Part shown: positions 42,114 to 49,945 of the stretch, piece after piece | Layout of the letters: each line of letters begins with the position of its first letter | Position numbering within the stretch: the stretch's first letter is position 1 | From: an uncultured Alphaproteobacteria bacterium | Lineage (GTDB): Bacteria; Pseudomonadota; Alphaproteobacteria; RF32; CAG-239 | NCBI GenBank assembly: GCA_944391315.1 | Contig: CALXTD010000011.1 | Coordinates: 1-50,798 of the forward strand | DNA: 50,798 nucleotides | Reading direction: 5' to 3' | Notes under the pieces: model-generated | Seen by the model: the letters and a program-made list of their open reading frames with translations, nothing else | The model's database searches: none | What the model was told of the DNA's origin: nothing | Translations under genes and position numbers: made by a program

Positions 42114-42284
42114 ATGTCAATGGGTGAAAGTGGTAGTATCTTTGCTTATGCCGGAATGTTCCAAAAGCCTCTGGCGTTTGAAATTTCTTCTGAAGTTCGC
42201 GCGGCTGCAAATTTGTTGGAGAAAAATTTTCGGCTCAAGCGGATTTTTTTTTATAAAAATATATTGCGGAATTTTGATTTTTAA
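42114..42284 (+). CDS. Short open frame, possibly a gene fragment
   Basis: From ATG 42114 the frame reads 56 residues that look like real protein (GSIFAYAGMFQKPLAFEISS, then EVRAAANLLEKNFRLKRIFFY). No ribosome site precedes it, and it starts only 17 bases after a terminator, so it may be a piece of a longer lost gene. A segment that combines a Glu-rich start with RAAANLLEKNF recalls the early part of some peptidase C13-like proteins, but this is only a weak impression and I do not assign it. It could also be a small unknown protein. Confidence 0.3.
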   Translation: MSMGESGSIFAYAGMFQKPLAFEISSEVRAAANLLEKNFRLKRIFFYKNILRNFDF

Positions 42285-42337
42285 GTATAATCACCGGTCT
42301 GAAATTTATTATTGTTTTATTTAATTTATAATTGTGT

Positions 42338-42784
42338 ATGGAAAATATTTTACTTATTAATCGGATTTCAAAAGAGCACAAAGTTGGTGATTTTCTTTTG
42401 AAAAATGGAGTATCTGTAGCAACGGTTCCTGATGATGTTTTGCAGATTGAAGGAATTTGGCTGACGGAAAATTGCGTCGCATCGCTTCGGCAGCCTAAGG
42501 AAAAACTTACGCTTGAAGAGGCTCAGGCATTTTGCAGCGCACAGCAGATATTGGGAATTCCGTTGAGTGTTCCATCGGATGTGTATGTTCCTTTGGTTGT
42601 AATGCAAAAGTTAAAAAAAGCCGGATTAGAAACATTTAAAAATGATTTTTACTGGTCGTTGTTGCAAGTACGCGATTCTTCTTGTGATTTTTATGCAGTG
42701 TGGAATCCATTGGCTTGTGAGATTGATTATTTTTTTCCTGAGGAGAAAACATGGTGCTATGCTGTTTTGGAACTCCCGAATTAA
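42338..42784 (+). CDS. Protein of unknown function
   Basis: The 148 residues from ATG 42338 show no signal peptide and no membrane helix; they look like a mixed alpha/beta protein (NILLINRISKEHKVGDFLL, EEAQAFCSAQQILGIPLSV, YVPLVVMQKLKKAG, ending in WCYAVLELPN). No clear ribosome site is visible, and a TTG two codons upstream is in frame. I recognise no family. A strong terminator follows the stop, and the M23 gene converges on it. Confidence 0.7.
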   Translation: MENILLINRISKEHKVGDFLLKNGVSVATVPDDVLQIEGIWLTENCVASLRQPKEKLTLEEAQAFCSAQQILGIPLSVPSDVYVPLVVMQKLKKAGLETFKNDFYWSLLQVRDSSCDFYAVWNPLACEIDYFFPEEKTWCYAVLELPN

Positions 42785-42797
42785 AAAGCATTAAAAA

Positions 42798-42828
42798 AAG
42801 TTCAATGTGAAAACATTGAACTTTTTTT
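42798..42828. terminator. Two-way terminator
   Basis: GTTCAATGT (42800-42808) and ACATTGAAC (42813-42821) pair over GAAA, with A residues on the left and seven T residues on the right. It serves the gene at 42338 and, on the minus strand, the M23 gene ending at 42846. Confidence 0.88.
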
Positions 42829-42845
42829 GCTATTTGTTTTATGTT

Positions 42846-44324
42846 TTAGCGTGAGGCGACTTTGTCAGAAGAAGCTTGCGCAAACATAGAACGATAAAGC
42901 GACTTGACTTCAGCAACTTCTTGTTTGAAGCTCTTTAACTCTTTACCTTTTAGGTTTTCGCCGGCGGCGGCTTTAATCTTTAATGGATTGACGCGCTTGC
43001 CGTTCTTTACCACCTCGTAATGCAAGTGGGGGCCGGTTGACAGGCCGGTACTGCCGACGTAACCGATTATTTGTCCTTGTTTTACACGTGTTCCGGGGCG
43101 AATGCCTTTGGCAATTTTGCTCATGTGGCCATAGGCGGTTGAATATTCTGAGTTATGGCGAATCTTTATGTATTTGCCATAGCCGCCGTTCCAACCGGCT
43201 TTTTGTACGACACCGTCGCCTCCGGCATAAATTGCGGTGCCTTTAGGTGCGGCATAGTCAACACCCCAGTGGACGATAATCTTCTTTTTAATCGGGTGGC
43301 GTCTTTTGCCAAATGGCGAAGATATACGCGCGGCCTGAAAAGCTAAAGGCTTGCGGTAGAGGGTTTTCTTCATGGCGTAGCCTTTTTCGTCGTAATAATC
43401 AACATTACCGGATTTATCTTTGTAGCGATAGAGTGCGATTTTGTCTTTTCTGAGCTGCAAAGAGGCGTATAAAATGTTGCCGGTTTTGACCAGTTTTCCA
43501 TCCGGTGTTAAGTGATTTTCAAAAATGATTTCAAACTTGTCGCCTTTTTTGATGTCTCGGCGGAAGTCAATTGAATAAGCAAATATATTGATGAAGTTTG
43601 CAACAACTTTGCTCGGAACACCGGCTTTATTCATAGATGAAGACAAGTTACCATCAATGACGCCGGATAAGGTTTTAACTTCTTCAATCAGTTCATCTTT
43701 AACAGATTTTGCAACATATTTGTTATTGTCGTCTTTTTCAACGATATAACGTTCACCAGCTTTGGGCTCAATGGTAATATTATCAAGCGAGATTAAAACA
43801 TCTTTATCTGTATCGACCGTTGTGGTGATGTGAATAATTTGTCCGGCACGCAGCTTTTCGGGTTTATAAACAGGTTTAAGCGTGAGGTAGATGTCGTTTG
43901 CCTCTTGATAGCCCATGCCTAAATCGGTCAGGATTTTGATGAAAGTATCGCCTTTGGCTAATTTTATTTCGTGCTCAATGGTTTTGACCGATTCTTCATA
44001 GCGAACCATTTCAAATAGTGAACGGATGTTTTCAATAGAGCTTTGCGGATAAATTGACGGATTGTCATAGTTATCGGCAACCGAGCTTTCAAGAATCAGG
44101 TAATCAAGCTTATCTTTGGGAGCGACCGAGGCGCTGACATCATTGTTGTTTATTAAAGCCAAAACAAAAGCCAGACCAACGACTCCGGCATAGCAAGCTG
44201 TCATGACGCGATTTGAGTTTTTGTGACGGACAACCCTTAAAACGCGAAGTGTTCTATCGCGTTGTTCCCACATCTCGGTAATCCGATTTTTTATTTTATC
44301 TAGCTGAAAATTAATCAATTTCAT
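42846..44324 (-). CDS. M23 family murein endopeptidase, MepM-like
   Basis: Such enzymes cut peptide cross-links so that the murein sacculus can grow. The 492 residues have a basic cytoplasmic start, a membrane helix (about 42-60), a LysM/OapA-like middle (about 118-300, with KGDTFIKILTDLG), and a C-terminal LytM domain with the zinc ligands His352 and Asp356 (HWGVD) and His433/His435 (GPHLHYE), plus His400 in AYGHMS. All the active-site residues are present, so it should be active. The ATG at 44324 has only a weak AGAG in front. It is a single gene, ended by the shared terminator. Confidence 0.93.
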   Translation of the reverse strand: MKLINFQLDKIKNRITEMWEQRDRTLRVLRVVRHKNSNRVMTACYAGVVGLAFVLALINNNDVSASVAPKDKLDYLILESSVADNYDNPSIYPQSSIENIRSLFEMVRYEESVKTIEHEIKLAKGDTFIKILTDLGMGYQEANDIYLTLKPVYKPEKLRAGQIIHITTTVDTDKDVLISLDNITIEPKAGERYIVEKDDNNKYVAKSVKDELIEEVKTLSGVIDGNLSSSMNKAGVPSKVVANFINIFAYSIDFRRDIKKGDKFEIIFENHLTPDGKLVKTGNILYASLQLRKDKIALYRYKDKSGNVDYYDEKGYAMKKTLYRKPLAFQAARISSPFGKRRHPIKKKIIVHWGVDYAAPKGTAIYAGGDGVVQKAGWNGGYGKYIKIRHNSEYSTAYGHMSKIAKGIRPGTRVKQGQIIGYVGSTGLSTGPHLHYEVVKNGKRVNPLKIKAAAGENLKGKELKSFKQEVAEVKSLYRSMFAQASSDKVASR

Positions 44325-44477
44325 CTCTAAAACTTATTAAAAAAATATAACCTCGGCTACTATATAATTTATTTTTGCCAAAGCAAAGTAAATAATGTTA
44401 TTTATGTGTATAATTAAGTATAATTGCTTAATTTTATTAAAAAAAATATAATTTTTGCAAAAAAAGCAAAAAAATGC

Positions 44478-44506
44478 TTGCAAATATAAAAATTGTTAGG
44501 TATAAG
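44478..44506 (+). promoter_or_regulatory. Promoter of tRNA-Asp
   Basis: TTGCAA at 44478-44483 and TATAAG at 44501-44506 are 17 bases apart, 16 bases before the tRNA. A GC-poor region follows, with GGG just after the -10. Confidence 0.65.
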
Positions 44507-44522
44507 GGTAAACGAATTTGAT

Positions 44523-44599
44523 GGGGGCGTAGTTCAGCTGGTTAGAATACATGCCTGTCACGCATGGGGTCGCGAGTTCGAGCCTCGTCGCTCCCGCCA
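44523..44599 (+). tRNA. tRNA-Asp (anticodon GTC)
   Basis: The full cloverleaf is present: acceptor GGGGGCG with CGCTCCC (one G-U pair), anticodon stem around loop CTGTCAC, T arm GTTCGAGCC, discriminator G and an encoded CCA. The G discriminator and GTC anticodon are right for aspartate. Confidence 0.96.
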
Positions 44600-44607
44600 G
44601 TTTAGAG

Positions 44608-44640
44608 AAGAGGTTGTCTTTGGACTGCCTCTTTCTTTTT
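44608..44640 (+). terminator. Intrinsic terminator of tRNA-Asp
   Basis: AAGAGGTTGTC (44608-44618) pairs with GACTGCCTCTT (44623-44633) with one mismatch, TTTG loop and a T-rich tail. Confidence 0.7.
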
Positions 44641-44705
44641 GCTGAAAAACCAAATTTTAATTTTTTTTATGTTAGTCTTTGTGTGTTTGTTTTAGAGAGA
44701 TTTTA

Positions 44706-45461
44706 ATGTTGAAAAATTTGGTTGTTAAAAAGTCGATTTGGACTGGTATTGTTTTAACGCTGGCCTTTTTGTTTGTGGCTTATGATGCCGTGTTTAATTA
44801 TGTTGATTGGCGCAATGCCGACAGAAACAGTGCCGGATTAGCCCCCGCGCCGACAGAAGAATCAGATGCCGTTGTTCAGCTCTATGCTGCGCGCACTTAT
44901 AACTGGCGCAAGTATTTTGCCGTTCATTCGTGGATTGCGGTAAAAGAAAAAAATGCGGATTCTTATACGATTTATCAGGTTTTAGGTTTTAAAAAATGGC
45001 GTACGGGTAACGCAATTGATATTCAGAAAGGGATTCCTGATCGCAAGTGGTTTGGTGCAATGCCTGAATTGTTGAAAGATATTCGCGGAGAAGAAGCCGA
45101 AAAGGCTATTGTTAACATTAATAATGCCGTAAAGTCTTATCCTTATGGGCATCTTTATACTGCATTTCCTGGGCCAAACAGTAATACCTTTATTTCTTAT
45201 ATTATACGTCGGACGCCGGAGCTGGCGACCGAACTGCCGCCAACAGCAATTGGTAAAGATTTTATTGGATTTACTAATTTTGTAGAACCGGCGGAAAACG
45301 GGCAGGGGTATCAGTTTTCCGTGTTGGGAATTTTTGGGGCGACAGTTACAAAATCAGGCTTTGAGGTTAATCTTCTTGGGTTGGTTTTGGGGCTAGATGT
45401 TTTGAATCCGGCGATAAAGCTCCCGTTTTTGGGAAGATTGGGAATGAATTATGCTCAATAA
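44706..45461 (+). CDS. DUF3750 family protein
   Basis: The 251-residue protein has an N-terminal membrane helix (about 8-28) and then the DUF3750 pattern: SAGLAPAPTEESDAVVQLYAARTYNWRKYFAVHSWIA region, YTIYQVLGFK, PDRKWFGAMPEL, SYPYGHLYTAFPGPNSNTFI and ELPPTAIGKDFI. The family is found in proteobacteria and has no known function; it is probably anchored in the inner membrane and faces the periplasm. I prefer ATG 44706, preceded by AGAGAG, to a TTG at 44679. The next gene overlaps it by 11 bases. Confidence 0.88.
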   Translation: MLKNLVVKKSIWTGIVLTLAFLFVAYDAVFNYVDWRNADRNSAGLAPAPTEESDAVVQLYAARTYNWRKYFAVHSWIAVKEKNADSYTIYQVLGFKKWRTGNAIDIQKGIPDRKWFGAMPELLKDIRGEEAEKAIVNINNAVKSYPYGHLYTAFPGPNSNTFISYIIRRTPELATELPPTAIGKDFIGFTNFVEPAENGQGYQFSVLGIFGATVTKSGFEVNLLGLVLGLDVLNPAIKLPFLGRLGMNYAQ

Positions 45462-45903
45462 TAAGGTTTCATATAATCTGGATATTTCTTTATTGGCGCA
45501 AAAAGTTAAGTCTTGTGAGCTTATGCTTTATCCGGTGTTGATTTATCTGTTTAGCAAAGCGCTTAATTCTTCAGAAAAAAGAGTTCATACTTGTTATCAG
45601 ACCCTTAATCGGGTGTGGGATTGGTGTTCGTTTCAAGATGATTTTGAAGCGTTTTATCAGCTCTATGTTTCTCGATATTTGTGTGGAGAAGTAAAGTCTA
45701 AAAAATCTATGCCGCAAAATGTGTTTGAGGTTTTGTTTCAGGCTGGCGAATCTGGAAGCGACAGCGACAGTTTTTTACCGAGGATTTGTCTGAGGGCCTT
45801 TTCTGAAGATAATTTATTATTTGATTTGCAAAATTTTGAAAATCCTGACGAAGTTGTTGCTCGTTTTAATCAAGAATGTGAAAATTTTTATAAAAGTTTT
45901 TAA
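45451..45903 (+). CDS. Short protein resembling part of the chloramphenicol acetyltransferase fold
   Basis: The 150 residues begin YNLDISLLAQKVKSCELMLYPVLIYLFSKALN, a pattern of strand, helix and FYP-like step seen at the start of CAT-type acyltransferases (Y-ldi-xllxxvK...lYPvliyl-skalN). A later WDWCSFQDDFEAFYQLY stretch also recalls that family. The usual second half, with the catalytic HxxxD, is absent, so it is truncated or only distantly related and is unlikely to give resistance. It overlaps the DUF3750 gene by 11 bases, which suggests coupled expression. The likeness is by eye only and I am unsure of it. Confidence 0.6.
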   Translation: MLNNKVSYNLDISLLAQKVKSCELMLYPVLIYLFSKALNSSEKRVHTCYQTLNRVWDWCSFQDDFEAFYQLYVSRYLCGEVKSKKSMPQNVFEVLFQAGESGSDSDSFLPRICLRAFSEDNLLFDLQNFENPDEVVARFNQECENFYKSF

Positions 45904-45974
45904 TGGCGGTTGCGTTTTGAGGTTTGCACCGCTATATTATTATTGTTGTTTAATTTTATAAGGGAATACTTTTT

Positions 45975-46259
45975 ATGTATCGATTGGACGGTCTTATTTC
46001 TTGGATTATATTTGTGGTAGTCAGCGCGGTGGCTTTGATGTTGTCGGTGTATGTCTTTGCCTTTTTGCTGCCGTTTGTGCTTGTTCTCATAGCCGTTGTC
46101 TTTTTGGTTAATCTCGGAAGATATTGGTTTTATAAATATAAATTTATGGAAAAATGGAATGAGTTAGTCGATAAAAATGTTTATACAAAGTCGAAATCTG
46201 CTCCAAAAGACGTTATTGATGTTGAGTATGAAGTCGTTGATCATAAAGCAAAAAAATAA
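45975..46259 (+). CDS. Small membrane protein
   Basis: The 94 residues have two close hydrophobic helices (about 8-30 and 32-52) followed by a charged C-terminal tail (KEKWNELVDKNVYT, DVIDVEYEVVDHKAKK). AAGGGAAT precedes the ATG by several bases. No family is recognised. The VIDVEYEVVD tail is typical of several small bacterial membrane proteins of unknown role. A TTGACA promoter for the next gene starts 4 bases after its stop. Confidence 0.72.
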   Translation: MYRLDGLISWIIFVVVSAVALMLSVYVFAFLLPFVLVLIAVVFLVNLGRYWFYKYKFMEKWNELVDKNVYTKSKSAPKDVIDVEYEVVDHKAKK

Positions 46260-46262
46260 TAT

Positions 46263-46291
46263 TTGACAATTTTAATATATAGTGTTACTAA
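46263..46291 (+). promoter_or_regulatory. Promoter before the gene at 46329
   Basis: TTGACA at 46263-46268 and TACTAA at 46286-46291 are 17 bases apart, in a short intergenic gap with no terminator. Confidence 0.55.
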
Positions 46292-46328
46292 TATATATTA
46301 GTTTTACTATTCATCGTTGGGGGATTCT

Positions 46329-46916
46329 ATGAAAAAAGCAGAAAATCTAAAAGAGTTTGTTGAACGTATTGACAGCAGCAAAAAGGTTAATCCGAAAGAT
46401 TTGTCTTCAGATCAGGATTTAACAATTGCGATTATGAACCTAATCTCGATTGAAGAGCATTTGGTTTTTAGCGGCGCTAAGACAGGCAAAACCTCTTTTT
46501 ATGATTTGATTGAAGAGGTGCGCGAAACAAGAAAGCAGTTGATGCAAAAAATTATTCCTTCTTATGAAGGTGAGGTTTGGTGTATCTCTAAGCATTTGTT
46601 GGCGTCTTCAATGCGTTTGATGGAAGTTGGTACAAAGCAGCAATCTTTGGGGCACAAAGATGAAGCCTATAAACTCTTTAATCAGGCTTATGAGCTTTAT
46701 TGCTTGTTCTGGGGGCTGAATATGAACATGCTTAATGTTGATGATGTTAAGTGGATTGAAGATAGCTCCGAAAGCCTTAAAAAAATTACATCAAAGCTTG
46801 AGTCTTCGGCTGCAGCCGTTGTTGATGCCAAAAAAACTGAAGGTGACAAACCTCAAACTCGTTTGGCCAAGATGAAGGCTTTTGTTCGCAAGGCGGTTGA
46901 TTGTTGTATTGAGTAA
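46329..46916 (+). CDS. Helical protein of unknown function
   Basis: The 195 residues from ATG 46329 (GGGG upstream) are largely helical: AENLKEFVERIDSSKKVNPKDL, AIMNLISIEEHL, FYDLIEEVRETRKQLMQKII, KHLLASSMRLMEVGTKQQSLG and AYKLFNQAYELYCLFWGL, with a basic tail (LAKMKAFVRKAVDCC). The core region resembles proteins in other alphaproteobacteria with a 60-70 residue helical bundle, but I know no named domain. It starts the row that also holds the lipoprotein and the two-domain regulator, with 10 bases to the next gene. Confidence 0.78.
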   Translation: MKKAENLKEFVERIDSSKKVNPKDLSSDQDLTIAIMNLISIEEHLVFSGAKTGKTSFYDLIEEVRETRKQLMQKIIPSYEGEVWCISKHLLASSMRLMEVGTKQQSLGHKDEAYKLFNQAYELYCLFWGLNMNMLNVDDVKWIEDSSESLKKITSKLESSAAAVVDAKKTEGDKPQTRLAKMKAFVRKAVDCCIE

Positions 46917-46926
46917 GGAGCTTTAG

Positions 46927-47289
46927 ATGAAAAAGTTATTTTTGAGTTTCTTGATGGTGTTTACGGTATTTGTCACTGCTTGTTCAAAAGATGATGGATT
47001 GTCTGATGATAAGGTTTATTTCTTTTATTCAGAAACTTGTCCTCATTGTCATGATGCTCAAGCCTATATTTCCAAGACTTATCCGAATCTGAAAATGGAA
47101 CGTGTAGACGTGGCGACTCCTGAGGGATATAATTTGTTTTTGACTTGTGCCAAAAAGTTTAATCTTGGTAATATGATCGGAACACCGCTGTTTTGTATGG
47201 GCGACAAGCATTTGATGGGTTGGGCTCCCGCCTTTGAGAAAAGGTTTGATGCTTATGTAAAGCCTTTCTTGGAAACAAATTCTGATTAA
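46927..47289 (+). CDS. Thioredoxin-fold lipoprotein with a CPHC active site
   Basis: The 120-residue product has a signal peptide with a lipobox (VTAC, Cys19), so it is fixed to a membrane by lipid. The mature part is a short thioredoxin-like fold with the redox pair CPHC (Cys38-Cys41) and a cis-proline-type GTPLF (about 88-92). It would act as a periplasmic thiol oxidoreductase or isomerase. The gene after it encodes a paired ArsR-type regulator, which may sense redox state or metal and control this row of genes; that is inference. AGGAG lies before the ATG. Confidence 0.85.
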   Translation: MKKLFLSFLMVFTVFVTACSKDDGLSDDKVYFFYSETCPHCHDAQAYISKTYPNLKMERVDVATPEGYNLFLTCAKKFNLGNMIGTPLFCMGDKHLMGWAPAFEKRFDAYVKPFLETNSD

Positions 47290-47300
47290 GGATTCTGGTC

Positions 47301-47942
47301 GTGGAAAAGCAGCTTCCGCTAGATATTATGAAACGTGCCGCAAAGGGGATTTCTTATATTGCTCACCCTTTGCGGTTGCGCATTCTTGAGTTTTTGGATG
47401 TGAATGGTGCGGCTTGTGTTTCTGATATTACCAAAGCCGTTGGTGAAGAACAGGTTATCGTTTCTCAAAATTTGCGCAAGCTGCGTGATGCTCATTTGGT
47501 TAAGACCAAGCGCAGAGGCTTGTTTATCTATTATCAAATTCAGGAAGAATATCCAGCCAGCATATTTACTTGTTTGAGAAAGCTTTATGCTTATATGACC
47601 GATAGCTTTTATTATCTGTCAGAGCAAAAAATTCTTCTTCCTCATGATTATGTGGTGTTGGTGGCTAATCAGATTAAGCTGTTTGCAAATTTTGAAAAAA
47701 TGCGAATTCTTGAGTATTTGACCCTGAATGATGAAGCAAATGTGTCTGATATTATTAAAGCCGTGGATAGCGAGCAGCTTAAGGTTTCACAGAATTTGAA
47801 GCGTTTGAAAGATGATGGTTTTGTGGTTTCTCACAAAAAAGGGCGCTTTGTTTTTTATTCCATCACTCAAGGGGTGGCAAAAACGGCTATCCAATGCATT
47901 CATAAACGCTATGATGCGTTGGAAAATAAAGATGATTTTTAA
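47301..47942 (+). CDS. Regulator with two tandem ArsR-type winged-helix domains
   Basis: The 213 residues contain two similar winged-helix units, about 12-80 and 122-190. Each has the ArsR-like order: a helix with PLRLRILEFL or EKMRILEYL, ACVSDITKAV or ANVSDIIKAV, SQNLRKLRDAHLVKTK or SQNLKRLKDDGFVVSHK, and a basic wing with an FYYQI or FVFYSI strand. Two HTH units in one chain could bind as a monomer what a normal ArsR dimer binds. The few cysteines (for example one near residue 40) do not form a recognisable metal site. It starts at GTG 47301 behind AAGGAT. tRNA-Met follows, with its own promoter. Confidence 0.85.
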   Translation: MEKQLPLDIMKRAAKGISYIAHPLRLRILEFLDVNGAACVSDITKAVGEEQVIVSQNLRKLRDAHLVKTKRRGLFIYYQIQEEYPASIFTCLRKLYAYMTDSFYYLSEQKILLPHDYVVLVANQIKLFANFEKMRILEYLTLNDEANVSDIIKAVDSEQLKVSQNLKRLKDDGFVVSHKKGRFVFYSITQGVAKTAIQCIHKRYDALENKDDF

Positions 47943-47981
47943 TTTTTTTACAATTAAATTCACCAGAATTAAAATTAACTA

Positions 47982-48010
47982 TTGACAAGTGGCTCGATAA
48001 ATATTATTAA
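47982..48010 (+). promoter_or_regulatory. Promoter of tRNA-Met
   Basis: TTGACA at 47982-47987 and TATTAA at 48005-48010 are 17 bases apart, 15 bases before the tRNA. Confidence 0.65.
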
Positions 48011-48025
48011 ATATTTCGTCTTGAT

Positions 48026-48102
48026 GGCGGGGTAGCTCAGTTGGTTAGAGCAGAGGAATCATAATCCTTGTGTCGAGGGTTCGAATCCCCCCCTCGCTAC
48101 CA
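48026..48102 (+). tRNA. tRNA-Met (elongator type, anticodon CAT)
   Basis: The cloverleaf is complete: acceptor GGCGGGG with CCTCGCT (two G-U pairs), anticodon loop ATCATAA, T loop TTCGAAT, discriminator A and encoded CCA. Elongator features such as the AGCTCAGTTGGTTAGAGC D arm are clear. A lysidine-type tRNA-Ile(CAT) is the alternative, but the anticodon stem favours Met. The T stem reads GAGGG against CCCCC, which leaves one A-C mismatch. Confidence 0.92.
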
Positions 48103-48108
48103 TCACTG

Positions 48109-48137
48109 GCCTTGGGTTTGTTCTCAAGGCTTTTTTT
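48109..48137 (+). terminator. Intrinsic terminator of tRNA-Met
   Basis: GCCTTG and CAAGGC pair over a 10-base loop, then seven T residues. Confidence 0.78.
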
Positions 48138-48200
48138 GTGTGTCGTTTAAAAAATTTTTTCAGTGCTTATTTTCTTATTGTTGTTTTTATGGAGGGATTT

Positions 48201-49886
48201 ATGCTGAAAAAAAGAGTTTCCCCAATGTTTTTGAAAAAAGTGATTCAACCGAGTTTTTTGCTTCAGGCCATGTGTGTTGGAGCGATTGCCGGTGTGTTTG
48301 TGGTGCTGTTTAAGTTGGCTGTCGAATTGTCGTTTGGTATGGTTCAAAAAAATCTGGTGGCGCTGAATTTTACGGGACCATGGTTTTATTTGCCGGTGGT
48401 TACAACATTAGGCGGAGCGGTGGCTGGTTGGCTGGTTTTTCGGTTTGCGCCAGAAACTTCGGGCAGTGGTATTCCTTATATCAAAGCGGTTTTGAGCCGT
48501 GTGGGGCTGATTGTGCGGCTACGTAGTATTGTGATTAAGTTTTTGGCAGGTGTTGCGGGAATCGGTACGGGAATGCCGCTTGGACGTGAAGGGCCAAGTG
48601 TTCAGCTCGGTGCTGGAGCAGGTGCTTTGGTGGCAAAAATTTTTGGTCGGCGCGGGACTCACGGTGATAGTTTGATTGCTGCTGGTTCGGGGGCTGCATT
48701 GGGCGCAGTATTTAATGCGCCGATTGCCGGAACAGTCTTTGTATTTGAAGAATTGTTGCATCGGTTTTCGGCGGTTATGTTGTTTCCGGTTTTGGTGGCA
48801 ACCGTTACGGCAGCTTCGGTGATGCGTTTTGTTTTGGGAAATCATCCTTCTTTCGATGTGCCGGCTTTTGCTGCGGACATTGGGTGGGAGAGCTTGATTG
48901 TTTGTTTGGTTTTAGGCGGTGTTTGCGGTGTGGCCGCGGTGTTGTTTTCTTATCTTGTTTTTTATTTTAGGCAAGCATTTGCTGCCGCAAAATTTCTTCC
49001 TTATTGGGCAAAGCCGGCTTTGGCCGGATTTATCGTCGGAATGGTGGGGCTTGTTTTGCCTTTGGCTTTAGGCGCCGGTAATCAGGCGATAGAGGCTCTA
49101 TTGTATCACCAATTGTCTTGGGATGTTATTGTGGTTTTGTTGGTGGTGCGCTTTGTGTTGACGCCGTTTTGTTTTGGCTCTGGGACAGCCGGTGGAATCT
49201 TTTTGCCGATGCTGATGATTGGGGCGTTTATCGGTTGTCTATTAGCCTATGGGGCTGACGCGTTAGGGGCGGAAGTAAGTTATGGGGTGATTGCTTTATC
49301 CGGTATGGCTGCTTTTATGGCTGCGGTGGCGCGTACGCCGATTACGGCGGTGGTTATGGTTTTTGAGATGACCGGTGGGTATGGCTATATTTTGCCAATT
49401 ATGCTGGCGACAGCGACGGCTGATTATGTGGCGGGACGATTCGGTCATGAGCCGATTTATACTTTGTTGCAATTTAATTATATGCAGCAGTCACCAAAGG
49501 CTAAAAAACTGTCGGAAATAAAGGTTACAGAGGCAGTTGAGGCGGTTGATACTTCTTTGTCAGAAGATGTGGTTTTATCTGAGGCTTTACTTTGTTTTGA
49601 AAGCCGTAAAGAAAAGGTTGTTCCTGTGATTAATGCTTGTCAGCAGTTAGTTGGAGCAGTTTCGGCTCATGATGTTGATAATGCTTTGATTGAATCAACT
49701 GATTTGCCGATTCGTGTTTGCGATGTGATGAATCCGTCTCCTTTGGTGGTGATGAAGAGTGAAAGCTTGTATCAAGCTTATTTTAAAATGAATGACAGCG
49801 GGAAAAATTATGCTTTTGTTATTGATAATGGGCATAAGCTGCTGGGAATTTTACAAAGAAGCAGCATAGAGCGTTATGAGGTGTGA
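48201..49886 (+). CDS. clcA: ClC-type chloride/proton antiporter with CBS domains
   Basis: The 561 residues from ATG 48201 hold the ClC membrane part (about 1-430) with the three anion-binding motifs GSGIP (about 87), GREGPSVQ (about 127, gating Glu) and GSGTAGGIFLP, plus the intracellular proton glutamate in VFEEL (about 181). Both key glutamates point to a Cl-/H+ exchanger rather than a channel. A pair of CBS domains (about 445-561) follows, likely to bind nucleotides and set activity. GGAGGG lies before ATG 48201; the frame extends upstream but without a site. Such exchangers help survive acid stress. Confidence 0.93.
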   Translation: MLKKRVSPMFLKKVIQPSFLLQAMCVGAIAGVFVVLFKLAVELSFGMVQKNLVALNFTGPWFYLPVVTTLGGAVAGWLVFRFAPETSGSGIPYIKAVLSRVGLIVRLRSIVIKFLAGVAGIGTGMPLGREGPSVQLGAGAGALVAKIFGRRGTHGDSLIAAGSGAALGAVFNAPIAGTVFVFEELLHRFSAVMLFPVLVATVTAASVMRFVLGNHPSFDVPAFAADIGWESLIVCLVLGGVCGVAAVLFSYLVFYFRQAFAAAKFLPYWAKPALAGFIVGMVGLVLPLALGAGNQAIEALLYHQLSWDVIVVLLVVRFVLTPFCFGSGTAGGIFLPMLMIGAFIGCLLAYGADALGAEVSYGVIALSGMAAFMAAVARTPITAVVMVFEMTGGYGYILPIMLATATADYVAGRFGHEPIYTLLQFNYMQQSPKAKKLSEIKVTEAVEAVDTSLSEDVVLSEALLCFESRKEKVVPVINACQQLVGAVSAHDVDNALIESTDLPIRVCDVMNPSPLVVMKSESLYQAYFKMNDSGKNYAFVIDNGHKLLGILQRSSIERYEV

Positions 49887-49906
49887 TTTTTGCGAATCGG
49901 AGACAA

Positions 49907-49937
49907 TAAAAAAACCATTCATTTGAATGGTTTTTTT
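49907..49937. terminator. Two-way terminator
   Basis: AACCATTCA and TGAATGGTT pair around a tiny loop, with an A run to the left and a T run to the right. It ends clcA and faces the small gene at 49946 on the other strand. Confidence 0.85.
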
Positions 49938-49945
49938 AGTTTTTT

